Below are positions 1 through 7,762 of a stretch of DNA of 35,998 bases, piece after piece. The translations under genes and the position numbers were made by a program. Every line of letters begins with the position of its first letter. Position 1 is the stretch's first letter. Below the pieces are notes generated by a model, which was not told where the DNA came from, searched no databases, and saw only the letters and a program-made list of their open reading frames with translations. Source of the stretch: CAYLLE01 sp964384485 (GTDB lineage: Bacteria; Spirochaetota; Spirochaetia; CAYLLE01); assembly GCA_964384485.1 (NCBI GenBank), contig CAYLLE010000025.1:1-35998 (forward strand). The letters are read 5' to 3'.

Positions 1-48
1 AGGAGGGCTTCTGAAGTAATTTCCCGCGATATAAATTTAACCCGCCTT

Positions 49-65
49 CAAAATTATTAATTTTG
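49..65. repeat. 17-bp perfect palindrome upstream of galE
   Basis: CAAAATTA-T-TAATTTTG is a perfect 8-1-8 inverted repeat in the gap before galE. It is not followed by a T-run, so it is a weak terminator candidate for whatever gene lies upstream. It could also be an operator. A second short inverted repeat, TGGAAA-ttt-TTTCCA, lies at 95-109. No convincing galE promoter was found. Confidence 0.4.
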
Positions 66-140
66 TACTCCCGCCGGTAATTCCCGTGTTTCTATGGAAA
101 TTTTTTCCAAATTATGGTAAATCCCATTGAGAGGTGAAAG

Positions 141-1112
141 ATGAAAATACTCGTGATAGGCGGGGCCGGTTATATCGGCAGCCACGTATGCAAAGCATTA
201 AGGGAAGCGGATTTTGAGATTGGAGTTTATGATAATCTCTCTTCAGGATTAAAGGAAAACCTTCTGCCGGAGACCCGGTTTTTTCAGGAAGATATTCTTG
301 ATGAAGATGCCGTGCTCAAGGTGATGAGGGAAGGCTGGAACGGAGTTATTCATCTCGCAGCGTTTAAAGCTGCTGGAGAATCCATGGTCCATCCCGAAAA
401 ATACGCCAAGAACAACCTTTGCGGAACGGTCAATATCCTAAACGGTATGAGCAGCTGTTCCATATCCGGGATTGTGTTTTCTTCTTCCGCAGCCGTATAT
501 GGAGAGCCCCAATACCTTCCTATCGATGAAGAACATCCGGTAAACCCGGAAAATTTCTACGGCTTCACCAAACTCGAAATAGAGCGTCTCTTGGCCTGGT
601 ATAATCAGCTTAAAAACATAAAGTACGCGAGTCTGAGGTACTTTAATGCCGCCGGATACGACCCTGACGGAATTGTTACGGGACTGGAAAGCAATCCGGC
701 CAATCTCCTGCCCATTGTTATGGAAACAGCAGCCGGGATACGCAAAGAAATGTCGGTGTACGGAGATGATTATCCTACTCCGGACGGTACATGCATCAGG
801 GACTACATCCATGTCACCGATTTAGCTGACGCGCATGTCCGGTCTATGAAGCACATCCTGGATTCATCCGGTACTTCATTAACGTTGAACCTGGGAAGCG
901 GACAAGGCATAAGCGTTACCGAAATGATAGAATTAGCGCGCAAAATTACCGGAAAGAAAATACCCGCGAAAGTTACCGGAAGGCGGTCCGGAGACCCGGC
1001 CAAGCTTGTAGCATCTTCTGAGTCAGCAAAACAGAAGATTGGATGGGTACCCCGGCACAGCGATGGTGAGACCCTCATTACCACCACCTGGAAGGTATAT
1101 CAGAATAATTAA
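141..1112 (+). CDS. galE: UDP-glucose 4-epimerase
   Basis: This 323-aa protein is a short-chain dehydrogenase/reductase-fold epimerase that interconverts UDP-glucose and UDP-galactose in the cytoplasm with bound NAD. Visible motifs are the N-terminal NAD-binding GGAGYIGSH (residues 7-15), the FSSSAAVYG stretch (113-121) carrying the catalytic serine region, and the catalytic Y140-x-x-x-K144 pair in YGFTK. The length is close to the usual 325-340 aa. The start is supported by a GAGAGGTGA ribosome site a few bases upstream. It seems to be a single gene; the next gene on this strand has its own promoter. Other UDP-sugar epimerases share the fold, so the exact sugar is inferred from overall GalE-like spacing. 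Confidence 0.9.
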   Translation: MKILVIGGAGYIGSHVCKALREADFEIGVYDNLSSGLKENLLPETRFFQEDILDEDAVLKVMREGWNGVIHLAAFKAAGESMVHPEKYAKNNLCGTVNILNGMSSCSISGIVFSSSAAVYGEPQYLPIDEEHPVNPENFYGFTKLEIERLLAWYNQLKNIKYASLRYFNAAGYDPDGIVTGLESNPANLLPIVMETAAGIRKEMSVYGDDYPTPDGTCIRDYIHVTDLADAHVRSMKHILDSSGTSLTLNLGSGQGISVTEMIELARKITGKKIPAKVTGRRSGDPAKLVASSESAKQKIGWVPRHSDGETLITTTWKVYQNN

Positions 1113-1141
1113 AATAAATTCATTTTTTTTCTTTCTCCAGC

Positions 1142-1170
1142 TTGACATTTCATCAAATGTTTCTTTAAAT
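1142..1170 (+). promoter_or_regulatory. Promoter of the trpR-like/trpB2 operon
   Basis: A perfect -35 TTGACA (1142-1147) is followed after 17 bp by TTAAAT (1165-1170) as the -10. The predicted transcription start lies within a few bases of the ATG at 1181, so the message would have almost no leader. There is no Shine-Dalgarno sequence before that ATG. Confidence 0.65.
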
Positions 1171-1177
1171 AGAAACA
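1158..1177. promoter_or_regulatory. Palindromic operator over the -10 of the trpR-like operon
   Basis: TGTTTCT and AGAAACA form a perfect 7-bp inverted repeat around the 6-bp centre TTAAAT, which is also the -10 box. Symmetry continues outwards for two more pairs after one mismatch (AA at 1155-1156 with TT at 1179-1180). A repressor bound here would block RNA polymerase directly. The likely ligand is the adjacent TrpR-like protein acting as autorepressor, by analogy with TrpR regulation elsewhere. Confidence 0.55.
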
Positions 1178-1180
1178 CTT

Positions 1181-1459
1181 ATGGTTGACATAGAGGATAT
1201 CGCTAAATTACTTTCGGAAATCGACGATCCATCCCTTATCCGTAATTTTCTAAATCAGCTTCTTACCAAAGCGGAAGTAGAACGGATATGCAAAAGGTGG
1301 GAATTAGTACAGCTTCTGCATAAGGGGTATTCTCAGCGGGAGATAGCGGAGAGATTAGGCCTGTCACTCTGCAATATCACCCGCGGGTCCAGAGAGCTCA
1401 AAAAAGCAAACAGCGCCTTTATGAAAATATTAAAAATGGAGGATGAAAAAAATGAATGA
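1181..1459 (+). CDS. TrpR/YerC-family transcriptional repressor
   Basis: This 92-aa protein belongs to the Trp-repressor superfamily, small all-helical DNA-binding dimers. The helix-turn-helix lies around residues 50-70, and the run SQREIAERLGLS followed by NITRGSRELK closely resembles the reading-head signature of TrpR (SQRE...ITRGSNxLK). It directly precedes and overlaps trpB2, which supports control of tryptophan metabolism, probably with tryptophan as co-repressor. The ATG at 1181 is the only sensible start. It has no ribosome site and sits about 10 nt after the -10 box, which implies a leaderless mRNA. A YerC-type regulator is the alternative, but the TRGS motif favours TrpR. Confidence 0.82.
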   Translation: MVDIEDIAKLLSEIDDPSLIRNFLNQLLTKAEVERICKRWELVQLLHKGYSQREIAERLGLSLCNITRGSRELKKANSAFMKILKMEDEKNE

Positions 1460-2819
1460 AAAACGAAGGATTTTACTAGACGAAAAGGATATCCCAAAAC
1501 AGTGGTATAACGTGATGGCGGATATGCCAATGTCTCCTCCTCCGGTGCTGCACCCGCTGACTAAACAGCCGGTAGGTCCGGAAGATCTGATGCCGCTGTT
1601 CCCGCAGGAATTGATTAAACAGGAAGTTTCAACTGAACGATGGATAGACATCCCTGAAGAACTTGTTGATCTATACAAGATATGGCGTCCCTCCCCCCTC
1701 GTCCGGGCAGTAAATCTGGAAAACGCTTTAGATACCCCCGCCAGGATCTACTACAAATGGGAAGGGGTCTCGCCTCCGGGAAGTCATAAGCCGAATACTG
1801 CTTTGGCTCAGGTATATTACAACGTTAAAGAAGGGATAAAACGGATTTCCACAGAAACCGGAGCCGGTCAATGGGGTTCCGCCCTATGTTTTGCCGGATC
1901 TTTTTTCGACGATGTAGAAATAAAAGTCTTCATGGTACGGGTCAGCTACGACCAGAAACCGTACCGCCGGCTTATGATGCAGACCTGGGGCGGTAACTGC
2001 GTTCCCAGCCCAAGTCCGGAAACAGAAGCCGGAAAAGCCATTCTGGAAAAAGATCCGGACTGCCCGGGATCCTTGGGTATAGCCATTTCGGAAGCGGTAG
2101 AAACCGCCATGAAACGTGAGGACACCCATTATTCTCTGGGTTCGGTTCTTAACCATGTACTGCTGCATCAGACAATCATCGGACTTGAAACAAAGAAGCA
2201 GATGGAAATCATCGGTGCGGAACCCGATATCGTTATCGGGTGTCATGGAGGCGGTTCAAATTTTGCCGGCGTGTCCTTCCCCTTCCTGGGAGATAATTTT
2301 ACCAAAGATAAATCCTATAAATTAATCGCCGTGGAGCCGTTTTCCTGTCCCACCCTGACCAGAGGGAAGTATGCCTTCGATTTCGGTGATACCGCCGGAA
2401 TGACTCCCATCGTAAAGATGTTCACTCTGGGTCATGATTTCATTCCCCCGTCAATACACGCGGGAGGTTTGCGGTATCATGGAGCCGCTCCGTTAGTCAG
2501 TCAATTCGTAAACGAGGGATACATAGAAGCGCGGGCTGTCCACCAAATCCCCTCATTTGAAGCAGCGGTACTCTTTGCCAGAACAGAAGGGCATATCCCG
2601 GCGCCGGAATCTTCCCACGCCATCCGGGCCGCAGTGGATGAAGCACTGAAAGCAAAAGAAGAAGGGGTAAAGAAAAATATCGTTTTTAACTTTTCGGGAC
2701 ATGGTCATTTTGATCTTACGTCTTACGAAAAGTATTTTCTCAATCAGCTTGATGATTATGAATATCCGCAGCATCAGATTGAAGACTCATTAAAAGCTCT
2801 TCCCGAGGTAGAAGTATAA
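1452..2819 (+). CDS. trpB2: TrpB2-type tryptophan synthase beta subunit-like protein
   Basis: This PLP enzyme condenses indole with serine (or phosphoserine) to give tryptophan. An upstream in-frame ATG at 1443 exists, but GGAGG at 1438-1442 ends immediately before it, whereas the ATG at 1452 has ideal 9-nt spacing. The shorter 455-aa form is therefore preferred. Numbered from 1443, the PLP lysine is K116 in GSHKPNTA, ETGAGQWG (138-145) is the substrate-binding loop and GCHGGGSN (266-273) the cofactor phosphate loop. The long N-terminus and RxSP...R motif are typical of TrpB2 rather than TrpB1. The start overlaps the end of the TrpR-like gene, giving translational coupling. No trpA is nearby, so indole salvage is a plausible role. 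Confidence 0.88.
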   Translation: MNEKRRILLDEKDIPKQWYNVMADMPMSPPPVLHPLTKQPVGPEDLMPLFPQELIKQEVSTERWIDIPEELVDLYKIWRPSPLVRAVNLENALDTPARIYYKWEGVSPPGSHKPNTALAQVYYNVKEGIKRISTETGAGQWGSALCFAGSFFDDVEIKVFMVRVSYDQKPYRRLMMQTWGGNCVPSPSPETEAGKAILEKDPDCPGSLGIAISEAVETAMKREDTHYSLGSVLNHVLLHQTIIGLETKKQMEIIGAEPDIVIGCHGGGSNFAGVSFPFLGDNFTKDKSYKLIAVEPFSCPTLTRGKYAFDFGDTAGMTPIVKMFTLGHDFIPPSIHAGGLRYHGAAPLVSQFVNEGYIEARAVHQIPSFEAAVLFARTEGHIPAPESSHAIRAAVDEALKAKEEGVKKNIVFNFSGHGHFDLTSYEKYFLNQLDDYEYPQHQIEDSLKALPEVEV

Positions 2820-2823
2820 CGGG

Positions 2824-3948
2824 ATGAGATTCGGGATACTCGGCAGCGGAAAAGCTGCCGCCCTCCACGCCGAAGCACTCCGGAATATTCCGGAGTGCCG
2901 TCCCGCGGGGGTCTGGTCACCCACTTTTTCACATGCCCAGGATTTCGGCAGGAAATATTCCATACAACCGTACTCCTCCCTTGAAGCGTTCATCTCAGAA
3001 TCAGGCGCCGAAGCGGTGACGGTTACCACACCCCATCCATACCACGCGGAGCACGCTGTCCCCTGCCTGAAAGCGGGAATCTCCGTCCTGGTAGAGAAAC
3101 CGTTAGCATCAAATTTGTATGACTGTGACAAAATGATTCAGACGGCGGAACAGTCCGGTGCGGTTTTAGGTACGGTTTCCCAGAGGCGTTGGTATCCTTC
3201 CGTAAAACGGATCAGGGAAGCGATTGATTCCGGAAAGATAGGAAGACCGGTATTGGGAAACGTGACAATACTGGGCTGGAGGGGCAGGGAGTATTATCAG
3301 AGTGATCCCTGGAGGGGTACGTGGGATCAGGAAGGCGGAGGGATTCTCGTAAACCAGGCGCCCCATCAGCTTGATCTATTCCAATGGTTTCTCGGTCCTG
3401 TTCAGGAATTATACGGGTACTGGGATAACATGAATCACCCTGAAATTGAGGTGGAAGATACCGCGGCGGCGGTTTGCCGATTTCAAAACGGAGCGGTGGG
3501 AACCATCACCGCAAGCAACTCCCAAAACCCGGCGTTGTACGGGCGGGTGCACATATTCGGAGAAAACGGAGCGGCTCTCGGAGTCCAGACAGACGGAGGA
3601 GCAATGTTCATCGCGGGGATGTCCGGAATTACGGAAGCGCCGTATAACGATATTTGGACAGTAAACGGAGAATCAGAATTCATGGACCGGTGGAAAAAAG
3701 AAGAGGAAGAACTTTTTAACCGGATCGACGGTACCACCTATTTTCACACTCTGCAGATAAAAGATTTTGTCGAGGCGGTAAAAACAGGCAGACCTCCGGC
3801 AGTTACCGGCCGGGAGGGGAGAAAAACTGTGGAACTTTTTACCGCGATCTACCGGTCAAGACGGGAAAAAAAACCAATATCATTTCCGATAAATCCGCCG
3901 GAAAGCGGCAGGGACTTCGACGGCCGGTTACTTTCCCGTGATCCATGA
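2824..3948 (+). CDS. Gfo/Idh/MocA-family NAD(P)-dependent oxidoreductase
   Basis: This 374-aa protein has an N-terminal Rossmann domain (FGILGSGKAA, residues 3-12) and the conserved E91-K92-P93 motif that links it to the C-terminal substrate domain. GGGILVNQAPHQLDL (171-185) is the family's typical active-site segment, with H181 and D184. Such enzymes oxidise sugars, inositols or sugar acids, or act as reductases on related substrates; the substrate cannot be read from the sequence. The gene starts 4 bp after the trpB2 stop, so it is probably co-transcribed, although no metabolic link to tryptophan is evident. Its 3' end overlaps the convergent nitroreductase gene by 21 bp. Confidence 0.85.
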   Translation: MRFGILGSGKAAALHAEALRNIPECRPAGVWSPTFSHAQDFGRKYSIQPYSSLEAFISESGAEAVTVTTPHPYHAEHAVPCLKAGISVLVEKPLASNLYDCDKMIQTAEQSGAVLGTVSQRRWYPSVKRIREAIDSGKIGRPVLGNVTILGWRGREYYQSDPWRGTWDQEGGGILVNQAPHQLDLFQWFLGPVQELYGYWDNMNHPEIEVEDTAAAVCRFQNGAVGTITASNSQNPALYGRVHIFGENGAALGVQTDGGAMFIAGMSGITEAPYNDIWTVNGESEFMDRWKKEEEELFNRIDGTTYFHTLQIKDFVEAVKTGRPPAVTGREGRKTVELFTAIYRSRREKKPISFPINPPESGRDFDGRLLSRDP

Positions 3949-4755
3949 AACGGCATACTGCCACTCCGTCCCAGAAATACCGGATTCCTTTTCCCAATGC
4001 CCGGCAATTCCGGAACTTTCCGCTGCGAGTTCAAAATGACACATTGCGATACCGATGTTGAGCCTGCCGGAGTTAAATCCTTCGTCGGTCTTCCCGGCTA
4101 AATAAAACCTGACACCCTTCGGGAAACCGATTAGCCGCCAGTTTTGAGTATTCATCGCCGATGGAGCAATCCTTACACTCTCCAGTGCTTCCCGGTACTG
4201 TCCGGCTTCAGCTTCATCCATGGGTACCGTTTTACCGTCCTCTTCCCGAAAAAACAGCTCCCGGAAAGGTTTTCTCTTCCGGGAACCGGCGGCAGAGGAG
4301 ATAATCTTGGCCCGGAATGATTTTTCAGCCGGAATTCCCAGAGGAGAAACAGCCGGAACTGATTCCCCGTCAGCTGCCCCGAGAGCCCGTTTGAGCCGGC
4401 TGCGGTTTATAGTACCGCCCAGCCAGCAGGTACCGAGACCGAGCTCAGTGGCTTTCAGGATTAGATGCTCCATTAAGTACCCGTAATCTTCACCTGCTCC
4501 GGTTTCGGTATTGCCGACACCGGCAAGAAATAGAGGAGCGTTCTTTATGAACCCGTAGGTGCCGGAAAAACCGGTCATTCCCGCGGATTTAGCATCAAGA
4601 ATGGTAAACCGGAATTTACTGCCGAATACCGACGGGGGCAAACTGTTGATAAAGCTGTTAAGCTTATCCAGGAGCTCCTGATCCGGTTTTTCTCTTTTAT
4701 AGGTACGGCATGAATGCCTTTTCTTCATTGCTTCCATGGAATTTTCAATTTTCAT
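3928..4755 (-). CDS. Nitroreductase-family protein (TM1586-like, two half-domains)
   Basis: This 275-aa FMN-dependent flavoprotein begins with MKIENSMEAMKKRHSCRTY, where RHSCRTY matches the family's N-terminal FMN-phosphate-binding R-x-S-x-R segment. A second nitroreductase-like signature, APSAMNTQNWRL, lies in the C-terminal half, giving the paired-half arrangement of TM1586-like putative nitroreductases. The frame is open upstream for 50 more codons, but the ATG at 4755 is preferred because it has an AAGGA site and overlaps the stop of the upstream small gene as ATGA. It should reduce nitro compounds, quinones or another electron acceptor with NAD(P)H; the true substrate is unknown. Its end overlaps the convergent oxidoreductase gene. 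Confidence 0.78.
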   Translation of the reverse strand: MKIENSMEAMKKRHSCRTYKREKPDQELLDKLNSFINSLPPSVFGSKFRFTILDAKSAGMTGFSGTYGFIKNAPLFLAGVGNTETGAGEDYGYLMEHLILKATELGLGTCWLGGTINRSRLKRALGAADGESVPAVSPLGIPAEKSFRAKIISSAAGSRKRKPFRELFFREEDGKTVPMDEAEAGQYREALESVRIAPSAMNTQNWRLIGFPKGVRFYLAGKTDEGFNSGRLNIGIAMCHFELAAESSGIAGHWEKESGISGTEWQYAVSWITGK

Positions 4756-4937
4756 CCTTTTATCCTTTCTGATTTTTTGAATGCCGGACAATGATGTCCT
4801 GTTGCTCTGAATACCATTATGGAGGGAAGCTGTCTCGATTTGATGTCGAATACTGCACAGCTCCGGGGAAACTTCGGATCCCAGGAAACGGAAAAGTATT
4901 CGCATTTCAAACAGTTTGGCGCTTTTTTCTTCTCCAT
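4752..4937 (-). CDS. Small four-cysteine conserved protein, probable zinc-binding
   Basis: This 61-aa protein carries C9-x2-C12, C27 and C50 in a distinctive setting: YFSVSWDP, FPRSC, KSRQLPS, ATG and CPAF. I recognise this as a widespread small conserved family of unknown function with the pattern CxxCxYFxVxWDPxFPRxC...LPS...ATG...CPxF; some databases loosely label it uracil-DNA-glycosylase-related, which the sequence does not support. The four cysteines suggest one structural zinc site. Its TGA stop overlaps the nitroreductase ATG (ATGA), so the two are translationally coupled. The start has no ribosome site, and a TATTAT -10 lies 6 nt upstream, implying a leaderless transcript. Confidence 0.72.
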   Translation of the reverse strand: MEKKKAPNCLKCEYFSVSWDPKFPRSCAVFDIKSRQLPSIMVFRATGHHCPAFKKSERIKG

Positions 4938-4943
4938 ATCCGT

Positions 4944-4949
4944 ATAATA
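4944..4949 (-). promoter_or_regulatory. -10 box for the four-Cys protein/nitroreductase operon
   Basis: On the minus strand TATTAT is followed by exactly 6 nt (ACGGAT) and then the ATG at 4937, placing transcription start at or next to the start codon. The -35 region is weak (GTGATC at 17-bp spacing). Confidence 0.45.
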
Positions 4950-4986
4950 CTACACTTTACTTGTTCGATCACGGCAAAGTAAAATT

Positions 4987-5014
4987 TTGAGAGACGGCGT
5001 TTTGGTGTTATACT
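4987..5014 (+). promoter_or_regulatory. Promoter of the duplicated unknown protein gene
   Basis: TTGAGA (4987-4992), a 16-bp spacer and TATACT (5009-5014) precede a strong AGGAGG ribosome site (5022-5027) and the ATG at 5033. The start of this gene is conventional, unlike the divergent gene to its left. Confidence 0.5.
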
Positions 5015-5032
5015 TTGTTACAGGAGGTATAT

Positions 5033-5797
5033 ATGATTCATTATTATCTGTCGGTCTTTCCCGTGGAAGCATTTATCGCGTCGGAACTTGATCCTGAAAA
5101 TTTCGGCACCTATATGGCCACCGGATCCAAGATAGGTTCTTTGGAACGGATCATTTTTATCGAAACAGAAGGAGGATTCGGAGACCATTTTGACTGGAGA
5201 TACGCGGAAAAACGGTGTGTTTCCCATCCGGACGGTAAACCGAAGCATTCCGTCTATCTTTCGGTGTACAGAGCCTTGGAGCACATTCCACTCAAAGCGA
5301 TGAAAAACATCTATCTTACGACTAAGGACGGAAGAACTCTGGAACTTGAATCTGTTAAGGAAGCCTCCGCGCCGAATCACAACGAATACTATATCTACCA
5401 GGAATTGAGTCCCATGAACCCGTTGGTCGTGAGTACGCTGAAGCCTGAAGACTTCGGGAATTTTGTAACATCCGGAAAGTCAAAGATTTTCGCTCCGAAA
5501 TTAATATTTACCGATTTGAAGATCATTGACTTTGATAATATGGAAGCCTCCGGAAATATAGGACATACCTACGATAAAAATTTAGAACACTTAAAGTCCT
5601 GCATAAATGCTGTGGTAAATAAAGAAAAACAGACCAAAACAATTGAACGGTCCCATATAGAGTCATTTTCCTACCAGAGCATCGCACGGGGAATATACGT
5701 CTGTGATGATGAATCCATGCTTACATATCCGATGAAAAGTAAAGAGGAGCTGAATACTCGGCATTTCGAGTGGGCAAAGTCGGCATTGATTGTTTGA
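5033..5797 (+). CDS. Conserved protein of unknown function with internal duplication
   Basis: This 254-aa soluble protein has no family I can name. The ATG at 5033 is chosen because AGGAGG lies 5 nt upstream; an upstream TTG in frame would place the ribosome site inside the gene. Two segments repeat one another. Residues 4-44 contain LDPENFGTYMATGSK and end in ERIIFIE. Residues 121-160 contain LKPEDFGNFVTSGKSK and end in PKLIFTD. The protein therefore appears to be two copies of an alpha/beta unit of about 115 residues, plus a C-terminal tail. There is no signal peptide, membrane segment or obvious catalytic motif. It stands alone with its own promoter. Confidence 0.75.
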   Translation: MIHYYLSVFPVEAFIASELDPENFGTYMATGSKIGSLERIIFIETEGGFGDHFDWRYAEKRCVSHPDGKPKHSVYLSVYRALEHIPLKAMKNIYLTTKDGRTLELESVKEASAPNHNEYYIYQELSPMNPLVVSTLKPEDFGNFVTSGKSKIFAPKLIFTDLKIIDFDNMEASGNIGHTYDKNLEHLKSCINAVVNKEKQTKTIERSHIESFSYQSIARGIYVCDDESMLTYPMKSKEELNTRHFEWAKSALIV

Positions 5798-5839
5798 CCG
5801 GCTTTAATAAAAAATAAGTACATTTTACTTTTTTTCCTA

Positions 5840-5866
5840 TTGACTGGAATTGATAACTGCTATAGG
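5840..5866 (+). promoter_or_regulatory. Possible extended -10 promoter ahead of ABC pair 1
   Basis: TTGACT (5840-5845) is followed after 15 bp by TATAGG (5861-5866), preceded by TG as in extended -10 promoters. It would give a 5' leader of roughly 150 nt before the ATG at 6026. That leader contains two perfect palindromes. Confidence 0.35.
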
Positions 5867-5923
5867 TTTACGTTTGTTTTAAAAACCGGCTGCGGCCTAT
5901 TGCGAACAAAATAATGACGGCTC

Positions 5924-5937
5924 ACTTTTTAAAAAGT
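5924..5937. repeat. 14-bp perfect palindrome upstream of ABC pair 1
   Basis: ACTTTTTAAAAAGT is fully self-complementary and lies in the 228-bp gap before the exporter operon. It could be a regulator site or a simple AT-rich coincidence. Confidence 0.3.
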
Positions 5938-5987
5938 TTTATTTCCTCCCTCCCTTCAGGTCCAACCTAGGCACTCAATGTAATTAT

Positions 5988-6002
5988 TCTACAATTTGTA
6001 GA
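5988..6002. promoter_or_regulatory. Palindromic operator candidate just upstream of ABC pair 1
   Basis: TCTACAA-T-TTGTAGA is a perfect 7-1-7 inverted repeat lying about 24 bp before the ATG at 6026. Its size and composition resemble operators of MarR/TetR-type regulators of drug exporters, but no such regulator gene lies in the window. Confidence 0.4.
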
Positions 6003-6025
6003 CATTAATATTGTGAGGTGAAAAT

Positions 6026-7762
6026 ATGGAGGTACTACGGAAATTATTCCCCTACCTCAAAAAATATACGGTTCCGCTGATATTAAGCATTCTCGGAGTT
6101 TCTCTGTTTACGGGTCTCAGTTTGATTCCGCCCCTTCTAATGCGGTATCTGATAAATGATATCATTGAGATAGAGGTCTGGGATCTTCTTTTACCGGTAA
6201 TCTTCCTTATAACATTTGTACCCATAGCAACAGCCGCGATCAACTTTGTTAACTCGAGAGTTATCATGAAAACCGGGTACAAATTTATTGCCGATTTAAG
6301 AAGAGATATCTACGGAAAAATTTTACATCTGAGCATGAAATTCCATCAGGACACCTCATCGGGGCTTCTGGTAAACAGGCTGATGGATGACGTCAACATG
6401 ATTCAGCAGCTGATCACAGGTACCACGGTGACCTTGTTCACCGATATTATCATTTTCATCTTCTCCGTTACTATTGTTTTCAGCCTGTCTCCGGTTCTTT
6501 TTTCCGTGTTAATAGCCATCATGGTGCTGTATGTCTTTGCGTACCGCTTTTTTTCAAAAAAGATACGCGCGGAATCGAGCTCATTTCGTTCTATGAATGA
6601 CCGAATTTCCGAACGTCTACAAGAAACCGTATCCGGCACTCGTCATGTCAGAATTTTCAACCGGGAACCATGGGAGAACACCATGTTTTTATCCCGTACA
6701 AATCAGAGCCTGCAGCATTCACTCTCCAGCAACGTAAACTCTATCAGTTTGAGTACTGCCTGTACAATGATTGCCGGCTTCGGTTCCGCCGCTGTGGCCG
6801 CGATCGGCGCTTCTTTTGTCATTCAGGGCAGACTCCAGTACGGAGATGTACTCGCCATTACCACCTATATGTGGATGGCTTTGAATCCCGCAATACGCCT
6901 GACCACGGTGGCAGGACAGATAACCGAAACTTTCGTTTCCGCGAAGCGGGTAATTGAAATCCTGGAAGAACCCGTAGACGTAAAATCGGTTCCGAATGCG
7001 GCTAAAATCAGCAGGGGTGAGGGAAAAGTAGTTTTTAAAAATGTGTATTTTTCCTACGTCCCCGAGGTTCCCCTTTATCAGGATCTATCTCTTCAGGTTA
7101 ATCCGGGCCAGACGGTAGCATTAGTCGGTCATACCGGATGCGGAAAAACTACACTGACAAGTTTACTCATGCGTTACTGGGATATTCAGAAAGGACAGAT
7201 ACTGATTGACGGACATGATATACGTCAGGTTGAACTGGGCAGTCTGCGGCAGCTTTTCGGCGTGGTGCTTCAGGATCCGATCATCTTTGACGGGACTGTA
7301 AGGGAAAACATCACCTATGGCATCCGGGGAGCAACAGACGGGATGATCGAAAATGCGGCGAAAGCCGCTGAAATTTATGAGATGACCGCGGCCCTTCCCG
7401 AAGGGTTTGACACCTTTTTAGGCACCCGGGGCGTAAAGCTTTCTGTTGGCGAAAAACAGCGGTTATCCATTGCCAGAGCCGTAATCAAAGATCCGCTCAT
7501 CATGATCATGGATGAGGCGACTTCGTCTCTGGATTCAGAATCCGAAGCTCTTATTCAGAAAGCCTTAAAGAAAATTCTTAAAAACAGAACAAGTTTTGTA
7601 GTGGCCCACCGTTTATCCACCATAACAACGGCTGATCTTATCGTAGTCATGGATAAAGGCAAGATCGTAGAAAAGGGAACCCATCAGGAACTCATGGAAA
7701 TCGAAAGCGGTCATTACCGGCAGCTGTACGAGGAACTTCAGGGCAAGGGACAAGATACATGA
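6026..7762 (+). CDS. ABC exporter half-transporter, heterodimer subunit A (pair 1)
   Basis: This 578-aa half-transporter has an N-terminal six-helix type IV exporter domain (about residues 15-310) and a C-terminal ATPase. Visible motifs are Walker A GHTGCGKTT (368-376), Q-loop Q416, signature LSVGE (472-476, degenerate), Walker B MIMDEATS with catalytic E497, and switch H528. It supplies the intact Walker B but a defective signature, as one subunit of LmrCD/BmrCD-type heterodimers does. The downstream gene supplies the complementary half and overlaps it by 4 bp (ATGA). It probably exports drugs or lipids across the inner membrane; the substrate is unknown. The start has a GAGGTGA ribosome site. 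Confidence 0.9.
   Translation: MEVLRKLFPYLKKYTVPLILSILGVSLFTGLSLIPPLLMRYLINDIIEIEVWDLLLPVIFLITFVPIATAAINFVNSRVIMKTGYKFIADLRRDIYGKILHLSMKFHQDTSSGLLVNRLMDDVNMIQQLITGTTVTLFTDIIIFIFSVTIVFSLSPVLFSVLIAIMVLYVFAYRFFSKKIRAESSSFRSMNDRISERLQETVSGTRHVRIFNREPWENTMFLSRTNQSLQHSLSSNVNSISLSTACTMIAGFGSAAVAAIGASFVIQGRLQYGDVLAITTYMWMALNPAIRLTTVAGQITETFVSAKRVIEILEEPVDVKSVPNAAKISRGEGKVVFKNVYFSYVPEVPLYQDLSLQVNPGQTVALVGHTGCGKTTLTSLLMRYWDIQKGQILIDGHDIRQVELGSLRQLFGVVLQDPIIFDGTVRENITYGIRGATDGMIENAAKAAEIYEMTAALPEGFDTFLGTRGVKLSVGEKQRLSIARAVIKDPLIMIMDEATSSLDSESEALIQKALKKILKNRTSFVVAHRLSTITTADLIVVMDKGKIVEKGTHQELMEIESGHYRQLYEELQGKGQDT

Noticed and set aside
4756..4905. N-terminal extension of 50 codons for the nitroreductase
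   Set aside because: It overlaps the well-conserved four-Cys gene in another frame, and the ribosome site plus ATGA coupling favour the ATG at 4755.
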